From Vibrio sp. MedPE-SWchi (GTDB lineage Bacteria > Pseudomonadota > Gammaproteobacteria > Enterobacterales > Vibrionaceae), in NCBI GenBank assembly GCA_001874155.1, contig MPDB01000015.1, forward strand, positions 1 through 50,503: a stretch of 50,503 bases of DNA, read 5' to 3'. Of this stretch, positions 18,042-26,673 are shown piece by piece (within the stretch, counting starts at the first letter, position 1; each line of letters begins with the position of its first letter). Both the position numbers and the translations under genes were made by a program. The notes below the pieces were generated by a model. The model was not told the origin of the DNA. It worked only from the letters and a program-made list of their open reading frames with translations, and ran no database searches.

Positions 18042-18379
18042 TGTGAACCCCTTATCTACTGGACTAACTTGACGTGATTGTAACCTATCCCAAGCTTGAT
18101 AAGTACCGACTGGCAATATGGTTATCCACTTGAGTGGTGATAAAACGAAGTTGTGCATAAGTCTGTGGATTGCGTTGATAACGTGGTTTTGGATCATTTG
18201 ATCCACTAGATATAGTGTTGATCATTATTTATTTGTGAGTAAAAGGAAAAGTATCCCCATAGGATAAAACCCGATCACGCCTTTATTTACCCTGCTTGCT
18301 GACAGGTGCTTAATAAAGTTTACACAGAGTTACCCACAGGCAAGTCATTGTTGAATGAGTAAAATTTGGATCTAGAAAA
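18042..18379. other. Intergenic region between rpoH and glpE with DnaA-box-like 9-mers
   Basis: No gene is supported, though the glpE frame stays open through 18206. Three 9-mers resemble DnaA boxes: TTATCCACT at 18122-18130, TTATGCACA on the minus strand at 18152-18160, and TTACCCACA at 18330-18338. It must contain the glpE promoter, which was not identified with confidence. Confidence 0.45.
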
Positions 18380-18415
18380 TAAAAAGCCGAGATCATTTGA
18401 TCTCGGCTTTAAAAT
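18380..18415 (-). terminator. rpoH terminator
   Basis: On the minus strand, the stem AAAGCCGAGATCA/TGATCTCGGCTTT with a short loop is followed by a T-run. It lies 33 bases downstream of the rpoH stop. Confidence 0.9.
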
Positions 18416-18447
18416 TTGGTGTCGCTCTATCTGGCTAGTTAGACGTG

Positions 18448-19305
18448 TTAAAAGTCACCAACGGCAGCTTTTAACTTCTTCATCGCATTCTTCTCTAATT
18501 GACGAATACGCTCTGCAGAGACGCCATACGTTTCAGCTAACTCTTGTAGGGTCGTTTTGGTGTCGTCTAACCAACGAGAACGAACGATGTGCTGACTGCG
18601 ATCATCTAATGTCGCGAGCGCTAAGCTCAAACGATTATTCGTGTGCGCTTCCCAGTTTGATGCTTCGACATTATCCGCAAGGTCAGATGACTGATCCTCA
18701 AGATAAAGCACTGGAGCGGTATAAGAGTGACCACTTTCATCATCATCGTTTGGCATTTCAAACGTCGAGTCTTGGGCGGCTAAGCGAGATTCCATTTCAC
18801 GAACTTCAGATGGGTCTACCCCAAGCTCACGAGCCACTGTTTCGACTTCGCCATTATTAAACCAGCCTAGACGTTTCTTAGACTTACGCAGGTTAAAAAA
18901 CAGTTTACGCTGTGCTTTCGTGGTCGCAATTTTAACAATGCGCCAGTTACGGAGTACGTACTCATGAATTTCAGCTTTGATCCAATGAACAGCAAACGAA
19001 ACCAGTCGAACCCCAACTTCAGGGTTAAAGCGTTTTACCGCTTTCATTAGACCGATGTTGCCCTCTTGAACAAGGTCAGCCATTGGTAGGCCATAACCAG
19101 AATAACCACGAGCAACATGAACAACAAATCGAAGGTGTGACAATATCAGCCCTTTTGCGGCCTCTAATTCACCCTTGTAATGTAGTCTTTCTGCGAGCTC
19201 ACGCTCTTCTTCCGGCGTTAGCATTGGGTAGCTATGTGCTGAACGAATATAGCTATCTAAGCTATCTTGCGATACGACTGCCATTGAATACGATTTAGTT
19301 GTCAT
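18448..19305 (-). CDS. rpoH: RNA polymerase heat-shock sigma factor (sigma-32)
   Basis: Directs RNA polymerase to heat-shock promoters. The 285-residue length matches E. coli (284). Region 2 contains [17 protein letters not shown], which contacts core polymerase, and the -10-binding segment. The RpoH box QRKLFFNLR, specific to sigma-32, is at about residue 131. Region 4 near the C-terminus has the helix-turn-helix [24 protein letters not shown] precedes the ATG. It follows ftsX on the same strand with 243 bases between, as in E. coli, and has its own promoter. Confidence 0.98.
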   Translation of the reverse strand: MTTKSYSMAVVSQDSLDSYIRSAHSYPMLTPEEERELAERLHYKGELEAAKGLILSHLRFVVHVARGYSGYGLPMADLVQEGNIGLMKAVKRFNPEVGVRLVSFAVHWIKAEIHEYVLRNWRIVKIATTKAQRKLFFNLRKSKKRLGWFNNGEVETVARELGVDPSEVREMESRLAAQDSTFEMPNDDDESGHSYTAPVLYLEDQSSDLADNVEASNWEAHTNNRLSLALATLDDRSQHIVRSRWLDDTKTTLQELAETYGVSAERIRQLEKNAMKKLKAAVGDF

Positions 19306-19332
19306 TCAATTCCTCATCAATCTCTGATCTGG

Positions 19333-19360
19333 ATTATATATTTACCCTAGTCCACTTGAA
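19333..19360 (-). promoter_or_regulatory. Probable rpoH promoter
   Basis: On the minus strand, a perfect -10 TATAAT (19333-19338) with a weak -35 TTCAAG (19355-19360) at 16 bases. It lies about 30 bases upstream of the rpoH start codon. Other rpoH promoters are probably further upstream but were not resolved. Confidence 0.45.
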
Positions 19361-19548
19361 CTGAATATGAACAGCTTTCAAGCAGGGGTCAATCATTATG
19401 CATAAACCCATAGGCGTTACAAGCCTAAAAATAGTTCACTGCCAAGTTTATGTTCAAGTTTCGACGCTGAGAGGCTTACCAATTCGCTGGTTATCTCATA
19501 ACAGGGTCAACGACTATTGCGCGCTGCGTTTAGTAGGACACTGGCAGT

Positions 19549-20517
19549 TTATACTGGTTCAATTTCTTTTAGATGACGCTTTGCTGATACTTTTGCTGCA
19601 CAGCAACCAAGTAATAAGCCTAACATGACCAAAAGAAGCGATTCATCCCAGCTGAGTCCTATTAGCCTAAAGTGGCTATCATAGAGCTGCGCGAGATCTT
19701 CCACCGAACCATTAAGCAATATGGTAATGAGCGCCGTTAAAATCCACGCAAACAGTGCGCCAAGCAATCCAAACCACATCCCTGAATAGAAATAAGGACG
19801 CAGAATAAAGCCGTCTGTGGCACCAATGAGCTTCATGGTTTGAATCTCATCTTTATTCGCTAAAACATTAAAACGTAAGGTATTGCCCACAATAAGGAAG
19901 ACAGAAGCGAGCATCAATACGGATAAAATCGTTACGATAACGGTGATCAAGGTTTGAATCGCATCGAGTCGCGTTAGCCAATCTTCATCCACTCGTATAT
20001 CCGTGATCTCTTTGTGCTCTTTCAAACCATTGATAATAGACGTTACTTGTTCTTTGTCTTCCGCACTTGGCGTGATGATCAAGACACTCGGCAGCGCGTA
20101 GTCATCTAATAAACTGATCGCCTGCTCAAAACCCGAATACTGGCTCAGATCTGCAAGCCCTTGCTGCGAGGAGATATACTCTACACTCGCCACCTCTGAA
20201 CGTCGCTCTATCTCATCCTTCATCACCATGATTCTGGCTTCTGGTGTTTGCTCGACAAGGTACGCGCTAACTTGTGAGGGACTGACAACGGTGTCCGCGA
20301 CAGCCGCAATGTTCTTACCTAATAGATATAAACAAGACGGCATTGCTAACGCCATTGAGATGACCGCTAATGTGAGAATATTACCCAGCGGTCGCTCCCA
20401 TAATGAAAAGAACGAACGCTTCGCCTGAGTCAGATGAGACTGAAAAAATCCTATGGTTTTAAACGGTGTCTGAATGCGTTTTTTCGCCGCTTTCTTATTA
20501 CGAACATTACCTGCCAT
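19549..20517 (-). CDS. ftsX: Cell division permease-like protein FtsX
   Basis: The membrane subunit of the FtsEX complex, which activates septal peptidoglycan hydrolases (via EnvC in E. coli) and helps divisome assembly. A cytoplasmic basic N-terminus of about 50 residues is followed by four transmembrane helices. A large periplasmic loop lies between TM1 and TM2 (about residues 80-190), which is the partner-binding domain. The 322-residue length is slightly shorter than E. coli (352). It overlaps ftsE by 11 bases, so translation is coupled. Confidence 0.97.
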   Translation of the reverse strand: MAGNVRNKKAAKKRIQTPFKTIGFFQSHLTQAKRSFFSLWERPLGNILTLAVISMALAMPSCLYLLGKNIAAVADTVVSPSQVSAYLVEQTPEARIMVMKDEIERRSEVASVEYISSQQGLADLSQYSGFEQAISLLDDYALPSVLIITPSAEDKEQVTSIINGLKEHKEITDIRVDEDWLTRLDAIQTLITVIVTILSVLMLASVFLIVGNTLRFNVLANKDEIQTMKLIGATDGFILRPYFYSGMWFGLLGALFAWILTALITILLNGSVEDLAQLYDSHFRLIGLSWDESLLLVMLGLLLGCCAAKVSAKRHLKEIEPV

Positions 20518-21181
20518 AATCTTCGACCTCGCTTAAGAAACCTTGGTTTAACTCAAGATGGCGATACTGAGGACGCGTATTCACTAAACCAATGTCGTGC
20601 GTAGCAAGAAGAATCGTGACCCCTGCTCGGTTAAACTCTTCAAACAGTTTCAGAACACGGTTAGAAAGTTGAGGGTCTAGGTTTCCTGTCGGTTCGTCAG
20701 CCAGTAGCAATGTCGGACGGTTCACTACCGCTCTAGCGATACCGACTCGTTGTTGCTCACCACCAGAAAGTTGACTTGGCAAGCAACGTGCCTTATCAAG
20801 TAAATCGGTTTTATCTAACGCCGCGTTCACGCGTCGCTTGATATCATTTTCTGAAATAGACTCGATTCGCATTGGCAAGGCAACGTTATCAAACACACTT
20901 CTGTCCATTAAGAGGCGATGATCTTGAAACACGATGCCAATGTTGCGTCGTAAGAAAGGAATGTCTTTATTTGGAATACGAGTAATGTCATGACCATTGA
21001 AGCTAACCTTACCATCGGTAGGTCGTTCAATGGCACAAATCAACTTCAACAAGGTACTTTTTCCGGCGCCTGAGTGCCCACCCAAAAAGGCCATCTCACC
21101 TCGTTTGAGGTGAAAATCTACTTTCTGAAGCGCCTGACGACCACCTCGATACGCTTTACTCACTTGCTGAAAACTAATCAC
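20507..21181 (-). CDS. ftsE: Cell division ATP-binding protein FtsE
   Basis: The ATPase subunit of FtsEX. The 224-residue length is the family norm. Walker [13 protein letters not shown] (residues 34-45), the Q-loop [11 protein letters not shown], the ABC signature LSGGEQQRV, Walker [13 protein letters not shown] and the H-loop LLATHD are all present. It lies 46 bases after ftsY and overlaps ftsX, forming the ftsYEX operon. Confidence 0.98.
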   Translation of the reverse strand: MISFQQVSKAYRGGRQALQKVDFHLKRGEMAFLGGHSGAGKSTLLKLICAIERPTDGKVSFNGHDITRIPNKDIPFLRRNIGIVFQDHRLLMDRSVFDNVALPMRIESISENDIKRRVNAALDKTDLLDKARCLPSQLSGGEQQRVGIARAVVNRPTLLLADEPTGNLDPQLSNRVLKLFEEFNRAGVTILLATHDIGLVNTRPQYRHLELNQGFLSEVEDYGR

Positions 21182-21227
21182 CTGCGATTCCTTTTACTTT
21201 CCAAAATCCATAACGGTTAAACGACGA

Positions 21228-22487
21228 CTATTCTTCGCGACTAAATAGCGCTTCTACAAACTCTTCAGTTTTAAATGGACGCAGGTCATTAATACCTTCT
21301 CCAACCCCAATATAACGAATTGGAATCTGGAACTGATCAGCAATAGCAAATATCACCCCACCTTTCGCAGTGCCATCTAATTTGGTCAAAGTGATTCCTG
21401 TGACTGGCGCAACTTCGCTGAACAACTTGGCTTGGCTAATGGCATTTTGCCCTGTGCCAGCATCTAGCGTCAGCATAATTTCATGCGGTGCTGAATCATC
21501 GATTTTCTTCATTACGCGGACAATCTTTTTCAGCTCTTCCATTAGGTTCGCTTTATTTTGTAGACGACCCGCGGTATCAGCAATCACAACATCAACGCCA
21601 CGTGCTTTTGCTGCTTCAATGGCATCGTAAATTACAGAAGCACTGTCAGCACCAGTATGCTGGGCAATCACAGGGACTTCATTACGCTCACCCCATACTT
21701 GCAACTGTTCAACAGCCGCAGCACGGAAGGTATCGCCTGCCGCTAGCATGACCTTTTTACCTTCACTTTGGAACTGCTTTGCCAGTTTACCGATTGTGGT
21801 TGTTTTGCCGACACCATTAACACCAACCATCAAGATCACGTAAGGCGTTTTGCTCGTATCGACCTCTAGCGGTTTATCAACGGTGGAAAGAATGTCCGAC
21901 ATCTCTTCCTTGAGTAGATCGTAAAGCGCCTCTCCATCTTTAAGATCTTGGCGTGATGCTTTCTCAGTTAAACTATCAATAATTTTAACCGTGGTGTTCA
22001 TCCCCACATCGGCAATCAACAGTTGCTCTTCAAGCTCTTCAAACAGTTCGTCATCTATCTGTTTGCCTTTAAACAGACCAAAGAACCCGGCACCAATATT
22101 GGCCTTAGTGCGACTTAAACTGCGCTTCAAGCGAGCGAAGAAACTTTCCGTCGGCTTTTCTTGTTCTTCGATTCGTACTTCTGCTTCTGCTTCTGCTTCT
22201 GCTTCTGCTTCTGCTTCTGCTTCTGCTAGGACAACGTCTTCGACTTCATTGCTAACTGCAACCTGCTCTTCTTCAACCCGCACTTCTTCAGCAGATTGCG
22301 TTTCTTCTGCTGATGTTTCTGATGCGCTACCTTCAGCTTGTGAGTCGTCTTCAACGAGAGGAGCGCTTGCGTCCACTTCATTCTGCAGCTCTTCATTTTG
22401 TGAGTCTGTCTCTTGTCCCGCTTTCGTTTGCTCTTCGTCACCAAAGCCTAGCCAAGAGAGTAAGCCGCGTTTCTTTTTTTCCGTCAT
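21228..22487 (-). CDS. ftsY: Signal recognition particle receptor FtsY
   Basis: The SRP receptor GTPase that delivers ribosome-nascent chains to the Sec translocon. An acidic N-terminal A domain (residues 1-110) includes a run of eight Ala-Glu pairs encoded by a perfect hexanucleotide repeat. The NG domain follows: G1 GVNGVGKTTTIGKLA, DTAGRLQ and TKLDGTAKGG. The 419-residue length is less than E. coli (497) mainly because of a shorter A domain. It is the first gene of ftsYEX and is divergent from rsmD. Confidence 0.98.
   Translation of the reverse strand: MTEKKKRGLLSWLGFGDEEQTKAGQETDSQNEELQNEVDASAPLVEDDSQAEGSASETSAEETQSAEEVRVEEEQVAVSNEVEDVVLAEAEAEAEAEAEAEAEVRIEEQEKPTESFFARLKRSLSRTKANIGAGFFGLFKGKQIDDELFEELEEQLLIADVGMNTTVKIIDSLTEKASRQDLKDGEALYDLLKEEMSDILSTVDKPLEVDTSKTPYVILMVGVNGVGKTTTIGKLAKQFQSEGKKVMLAAGDTFRAAAVEQLQVWGERNEVPVIAQHTGADSASVIYDAIEAAKARGVDVVIADTAGRLQNKANLMEELKKIVRVMKKIDDSAPHEIMLTLDAGTGQNAISQAKLFSEVAPVTGITLTKLDGTAKGGVIFAIADQFQIPIRYIGVGEGINDLRPFKTEEFVEALFSREE
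22179..22226. repeat. Hexanucleotide repeat (TTCTGC)x8 inside ftsY
   Basis: Eight perfect copies on the plus strand encode eight Ala-Glu pairs in the acidic A domain of FtsY. Copy changes stay in frame, so length variation between strains would be tolerated. Confidence 0.97.
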
Positions 22488-22690
22488 CTGGAGATATCCT
22501 AGATTTACTAAACTAACAACAACACTTTTCTTATAGAATTATCTCGTCTATAGAAAAGAAAATGACAAAGCAGTGAAAAACCTTCAATTAGATTGGTACA
22601 CTCTGTCACTATAAAATTCAGTTCTACACCTTAACCATTTTATTTAGGGTAGCGGTGTATAGTAACACTTAATTAGCGGTCAAAAAATCT

Positions 22691-23290
22691 ATGGTAAGAC
22701 GTCGCCAGCAAAACTCATCACAAAAAAAGCCTTCCACTGGCTTTGTTCGTATTATCAGCGGCCTATGGAGAGGGAGAAAACTGCCTGTTCATGATCTAGA
22801 AGGGCTCAGACCAACCACTGATCGCGTCAAAGAAACGCTCTTTAACTGGCTAGCGCAAGATGTGCCGCAAGCAAAATGTCTCGATTTATTCGCTGGCTCA
22901 GGTGGCTTAGGGTTTGAAGCCGCTTCTCGCCAAGCTGAATCTGTCACCCTAATAGAATTAAATAAGCAGGCGTACAATCAACTGGCCGTCAATGCCAAGG
23001 CCGTCAAAGCTGAAAACATCAACGTCATCAACAGCGATAGCCTGACGTATTTGAAGCAGCAAGGGACACCATTTGATATCGTCTTTATCGATCCTCCGTT
23101 CAGAAAAGGGTTGCTTGCTGAAGCTATCGAGTTGCTTGAGCAGAACAACTGGCTAAGTGACGATGCTTTAATCTATGTAGAGACAGAAAAAGAGTTAACA
23201 CTCGAAGGTATCCCATCCCACTGGCACAACCATCGAGAAAAAACGACGGGACAACTAACCTATCGACTTTTCACACGAAAAGACGCTTAA
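22691..23290 (+). CDS. rsmD: 16S rRNA (guanine-966-N2)-methyltransferase
   Basis: Methylates G966 of 16S rRNA in the assembled 30S subunit. A 199-residue Rossmann methyltransferase with the SAM site CLDLFAGSGGLGFEA and the N-methyltransferase catalytic motif IDPPF. The N-terminal block RIISGLWRGRKLP and GLRPTTDRVKETLFNWL are typical. It is divergent from ftsY and followed by yhhL, as in E. coli. No good ribosome binding site is seen before the ATG. Confidence 0.97.
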   Translation: MVRRRQQNSSQKKPSTGFVRIISGLWRGRKLPVHDLEGLRPTTDRVKETLFNWLAQDVPQAKCLDLFAGSGGLGFEAASRQAESVTLIELNKQAYNQLAVNAKAVKAENINVINSDSLTYLKQQGTPFDIVFIDPPFRKGLLAEAIELLEQNNWLSDDALIYVETEKELTLEGIPSHWHNHREKTTGQLTYRLFTRKDA

Positions 23291-23332
23291 TTTCAATCGA
23301 AGAATTGGAACGGATTAAACAAGGAGAAAGCT

Positions 23333-23629
23333 ATGAATGGTGGAATCATTATTGCAAAAGCAGTCATTGCCATTGTGTGGGGGGTGCTATTTTTCAATCT
23401 CGTGATGCCGTTTGATTACCCGCTCGATTTAGTACTCTATATCATCATGGGGTTCTTGTTTTTCACTCACGTACTGCAGACCGTCATCTTCTCTGCCGCT
23501 TTTTCCAAGCAACTGAGTTTAAGCTGGGGAGACAAACTCTCTATTCTTGTCTTTGGCGTTTGTGCTTTGATTGATATTCGTAACAAACGAATGCCTGAAA
23601 TGACCTCTAAAGAGAGCAGCGACAACTAA
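23333..23629 (+). CDS. yhhL: DUF1145 membrane protein (YhhL)
   Basis: A 98-residue protein with two to three hydrophobic helices. It resembles E. coli YhhL, which also follows rsmD. The function is unknown. AAGGAGAAAG precedes the ATG at good spacing. It lies 42 bases after rsmD and is probably in the same transcript, which ends at a strong terminator. Confidence 0.85.
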   Translation: MNGGIIIAKAVIAIVWGVLFFNLVMPFDYPLDLVLYIIMGFLFFTHVLQTVIFSAAFSKQLSLSWGDKLSILVFGVCALIDIRNKRMPEMTSKESSDN

Positions 23630-23691
23630 ATATCGACTAAAACAGGCCATCGGTACGGGATGAATTTGTCCCCTGACCAAACAACGAATAT

Positions 23692-23732
23692 AAAAAAACG
23701 CTCTTCCTGTGACTAGGTAAGAGCGTTTTTTG
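23692..23732. terminator. Bidirectional terminator between yhhL and yhgN
   Basis: The stem AAAAAACGCTCTT/AAGAGCGTTTTTT with a 14-base loop has a T-run in both directions. It lies between the convergent genes. Confidence 0.92.
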
Positions 23733-23746
23733 TTTCTTAAGCTACG

Positions 23747-24340
23747 TTAGCTGGCGATGGCCATGTAACCCTTGATACCATTCAAGAACATTTGAGTCGA
23801 TATCATGACGAGCAAGAGCCCCATTAGCCTCTCAATCGCTTTCAAACCTCTCTCTCCGAGTATTCTGTGGAAGAAGCCAGAGAACATTAAGATAAAGAAG
23901 GTGGCGCCCCAGGCGAGCATGACAGCCGCAGAGAGCTCAAGCATGTTGTCTGGATGCTGACTGGACAAGAGAAGTAACGCGGCAATAACCGATGGACCTG
24001 CAATCATAGGGATCGCCATAGGCACGATAAAAGGCTCTTCACCTGCCGCTAAGCCCGTAATGCTGCCCGCGCTCGGGAAGATCATTTTAATGGCGATAAT
24101 AAACAAGATGATGCCACCAGAGATACTCAAGGTTTCTGGCTCCACGTGCAGGAAGTTCATGATGCTTTGTCCTGCAAAGAGGAACAGCAACAGAATCGCT
24201 AGCGCAAATAATAGCTCTCGAAACAAGACCTTCTTACGACGCTTAGGATCTAAATGTTTGAGTATAGAAAGAACAATAGGTAGGTTGCCGAGAGGATCCA
24301 TGATAAGAAACAACATGGTGGCAGCAGATAAAATTTCCAT
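23747..24340 (-). CDS. yhgN: MarC-family membrane protein (YhgN)
   Basis: A 197-residue protein with six predicted transmembrane helices, the same length as E. coli YhgN. The family is annotated as small neutral amino-acid transporters from an archaeal member; the bacterial function is unproven. The family block FLIMDPLGNLPI is at residues 11-22. Transcribed alone and ending at the bidirectional terminator. Confidence 0.88.
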   Translation of the reverse strand: MEILSAATMLFLIMDPLGNLPIVLSILKHLDPKRRKKVLFRELLFALAILLLFLFAGQSIMNFLHVEPETLSISGGIILFIIAIKMIFPSAGSITGLAAGEEPFIVPMAIPMIAGPSVIAALLLLSSQHPDNMLELSAAVMLAWGATFFILMFSGFFHRILGERGLKAIERLMGLLLVMISTQMFLNGIKGYMAIAS

Positions 24341-24478
24341 GACAAACCGATCTCTAAAGGTAATGGGCAGAGTATAACGATTTCATCGCGGAGAAGAAAC
24401 TCGCTTCAACCCTCACCCAATGACAGAAGCATATAACTTTATTCTAAAAATAAGCGACTCGGTTTTAGAACATGCTGT

Positions 24479-24715
24479 TTAATGGCTGCACACCCGTTCA
24501 GCATTCAACTGCCAAACGCCCTGCTCAACCGTTACTTTCTGCTTTTCTTTAAAAAACTCAAGCAATGCATCAAGCTCAAAGCCATTGCGACTGCACGTTC
24601 GGAACGTGACATCACGGCCGTATTCTTTATTGACCACATCACGAAGTGTTTCTTCGGTCATCGGCTGTTCACGTAGTAGGTTAAGTACGGCATGAGCATG
24701 CACTTCATTCGACAT
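24479..24715 (-). CDS. YecH-family protein (DUF2492)
   Basis: A 78-residue protein resembling E. coli YecH, with the N-terminal VHAHAVLNLL, central FRTCS and a C-terminal CSH. The conserved His and Cys residues suggest metal binding, which has not been shown. The product is a putative small winged-helix-like fold. It lies 41 bases downstream of the yhhN start on the same strand. Confidence 0.8.
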   Translation of the reverse strand: MSNEVHAHAVLNLLREQPMTEETLRDVVNKEYGRDVTFRTCSRNGFELDALLEFFKEKQKVTVEQGVWQLNAERVCSH

Positions 24716-24756
24716 AATGACTTCCTTAAATAATCAGTGAGTAAACATCTACAGCA

Positions 24757-25380
24757 TCACGCAATGGCCGATGCCGTGATCAATGAGTAAGCAAACAAGT
24801 AAGTACCAGATATCAAATATCGCCCACCTTTAATTGGGCGACGGTAATCATGAATCGCCAATAGACCTGCAGAGGCAATCAATACAATTGTGCCAGCAAA
24901 CCCATAGAGACTAGGTAAAGTAGAATGCAGCAGCCAAACTGAGCCCGCAGCCCAAGCAAGCTGAACCAAAACCAACCCCATTATCGTGACAGGGAAGATG
25001 AGTTTATCAATTTGAGGGAGCAATAAAAAAAAGGCCACTATGCCACTGGCTAGCAATAATGCAGGTAACCACCACTCTATACCGCCCGATAGCTGTACCC
25101 AAAAAGATTGTCCTAAGCATATCTGAGCCAGTAAGAAGCACGCAAAACACAGCCGCTCGTTGCGTCTCAATAGGTATAGGGTGTCGGCAACCATAGAAAT
25201 ACCGAGCCCTATTGCCACCCAAAGCTGAATCTGGGTCAGTTCACTATTCTGCTGATACAAAATAACCAATAAAAATGCAAAGCTTGCAGCACGAAACACC
25301 ATCGCCTGGCTGCTCTTACTGCTTTCGTTTGCTGAAATACTTACAAAGCCTGCCAAAGCGACAGACATCCAACTCCACAT
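24757..25380 (-). CDS. yhhN: YhhN-family (lysoplasmalogenase-like, TMEM86) membrane protein
   Basis: A 207-residue protein with about eight hydrophobic helices, resembling E. coli YhhN in order of segments. Vertebrate and some bacterial relatives hydrolyse the vinyl-ether bond of lysoplasmalogens, but gammaproteobacteria do not make plasmalogens, so the substrate is uncertain. The conserved acidic pair is in GISMVADTLYLL. AGAGGTATCGGT precedes the ATG. Probably cotranscribed with the YecH-like gene. Confidence 0.8.
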   Translation of the reverse strand: MWSWMSVALAGFVSISANESSKSSQAMVFRAASFAFLLVILYQQNSELTQIQLWVAIGLGISMVADTLYLLRRNERLCFACFLLAQICLGQSFWVQLSGGIEWWLPALLLASGIVAFFLLLPQIDKLIFPVTIMGLVLVQLAWAAGSVWLLHSTLPSLYGFAGTIVLIASAGLLAIHDYRRPIKGGRYLISGTYLFAYSLITASAIA

Positions 25381-26050
25381 ACCGATACCTCTATTTATTA
25401 CGCCGCCAGTTTAGGCTTGTGATAAATGATGTCTAGGAAGATATGGTGAAACTTGGATCTTGATAACCATTCCATTTTTATTGCCAGCTCAACAAAAAAC
25501 ATGAGCAACAAACAAAGTTTAACAAAGTCACCTCAGGAGTCGTTATACGACAAATTCGCATGATAATCACAGTCGCCAACTCAAAATTATGGTCAAAATG
25601 CTGAGATACAAACATAAAAAATAAATGAGCGAAAAGAACAATACATTTAATTACAAATGGTTAAATCGACACTTTGAAAATAAATGGCAGTTAGAATCAT
25701 CAGCACTGGAAAGATTCACTAGCTGTAATAAATGAAGACGACTTTAAAGAAAACATCAAATGTTAAGAACGAAAAACCAAACAGACAAAAATAATTCCAG
25801 AAAAAATCAACCTTTACCATCTCAGACAACACATTCACAACCAAACAGCTAAAACACAGAGAACACGAAATAAGATAAAAATAACCATCTTATTTATTAA
25901 ATAAAAAACAACAACTTAAACATTAAACCGGTAATAAGCTGAGCACATTGAGCGAATAAAAAACAACAGAAAACAACACAACAAACAGGGTAAAGCCTGT
26001 CAATAACGGCACATAAAAGTCATCATTTTGAAAGCTTTCGAATCACAAGC
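25381..26050. other. A-rich gene-free region
   Basis: About 670 bases with no supported gene. The plus strand is markedly A-rich with many AAC and AAA runs, unlike neighbouring spacers. A weak hairpin (AAATAAGAT/ATCTTATTT) sits at 25868-25895. Tiny frames at 25625-25735 (36 codons) and just after it lack ribosome binding sites. It leads into the promoter of the 27-codon gene. Confidence 0.7.
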
Positions 26051-26080
26051 TTGATCAAGCCGTTAAAGTAGTGCTATTCT
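26051..26080 (+). promoter_or_regulatory. Probable promoter of the 27-codon gene
   Basis: -35 TTGATC (26051-26056), an 18-base spacer and -10 TATTCT (26075-26080), about 40 bases upstream of the miniprotein start. Confidence 0.5.
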
Positions 26081-26121
26081 AATAAGCATAGAATTAAACA
26101 TAGACACATAGGAGCAGAATT

Positions 26122-26205
26122 ATGATTACTTCTTCACAAAAACAAGGACTTGTAATGATCGCAGTCGTAGTAGGCTTAATGACACTACCTATGATGTATT
26201 ACTAG
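26122..26205 (+). CDS. 27-residue predicted membrane miniprotein
   Basis: A short frame with AGGAG seven bases upstream of its ATG. The product has a polar start (MITSSQKQ), then a hydrophobic stretch (GLVMIAVVVGLMTLPMMYY) long enough to span the membrane once. A promoter lies upstream and a clean intrinsic terminator 15 bases downstream, so it is a stand-alone transcription unit of about 150 bases. The protein is not recognised and no function is proposed. The alternative is a small RNA gene with a chance frame, but the well-placed ribosome binding site argues for translation. Confidence 0.7.
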   Translation: MITSSQKQGLVMIAVVVGLMTLPMMYY

Positions 26206-26216
26206 AATTATAAATA

Positions 26217-26248
26217 AACAAAAGGGACGCAAATGCGTCCCTTTTGTT
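26217..26248. terminator. Terminator after the 27-codon gene
   Basis: The stem AAAAGGGACGCA/TGCGTCCCTTTT with an AA loop and outer A and T runs (ATAAACAAAAG/CTTTTGTTTAT). Confidence 0.92.
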
Positions 26249-26307
26249 TATTTATTACATGTAAAGATTAACAGCAGCCTATACTACCGGTAACCTATTA
26301 ATATTTA

Positions 26308-26673
26308 TTATAAATGTTTAGACAGAACATCCCAATGCGCGTAGTAAAATCCCAAAGCGACCAAGGTGATTAACGTCATTAACGTGATCGCGACTCGCCA
26401 GATAAAGCGACTGCTTCTTGGTGTCAGCTCTTGCTCGCACTCATCACACGTCGACATAAAAGCTTTACGGTCCTCTAGTTCATACTCATCTTCATGAACA
26501 ATTTTATTGCGAATTGTAGCGATGTATCTGAGTTTCCCAATCACATCATGTGGAAGTCTCTCCTCACAACTCGAGATCAATTGGTGCAACCCTTTACCTT
26601 CGGCATGATATTGCCCTCGAAGTAATGTTTCGAGCTTACGGGTTCGCAAAACGACTTTTTCAATATCAGACAT
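26308..26673 (-). CDS. HEPN-like (DUF4145-type) protein with C-terminal membrane anchor
   Basis: A 121-residue protein. The soluble part (residues 1-90) is helical with the motif RNKIVH at about residue 56-61, which fits the Rx4-6H signature of HEPN/DUF4145 domains. A single transmembrane helix lies near the C-terminus (about residues 92-113). Some HEPN proteins are RNases with that motif at the active site; others are inactive scaffolds. The ATG at 26673 is preferred over the GTG one codon upstream because GGAGG lies six bases before it. It is transcribed alone. Confidence 0.7.
   Translation of the reverse strand: MSDIEKVVLRTRKLETLLRGQYHAEGKGLHQLISSCEERLPHDVIGKLRYIATIRNKIVHEDEYELEDRKAFMSTCDECEQELTPRSSRFIWRVAITLMTLITLVALGFYYAHWDVLSKHL

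Noticed and set aside
21991..22536. A 181-codon plus-strand frame opposite ftsY.
   Set aside because: It is a Ser-rich shadow of the acidic repeat-bearing FtsY N-terminus with no family features.
25625..25735. A 36-codon frame starting MSEKNNTFNY, with a second 20-codon frame overlapping its stop (ATGA), in the A-rich gap.
   Set aside because: Neither has a ribosome binding site and codon content follows the local A-richness; probably chance.
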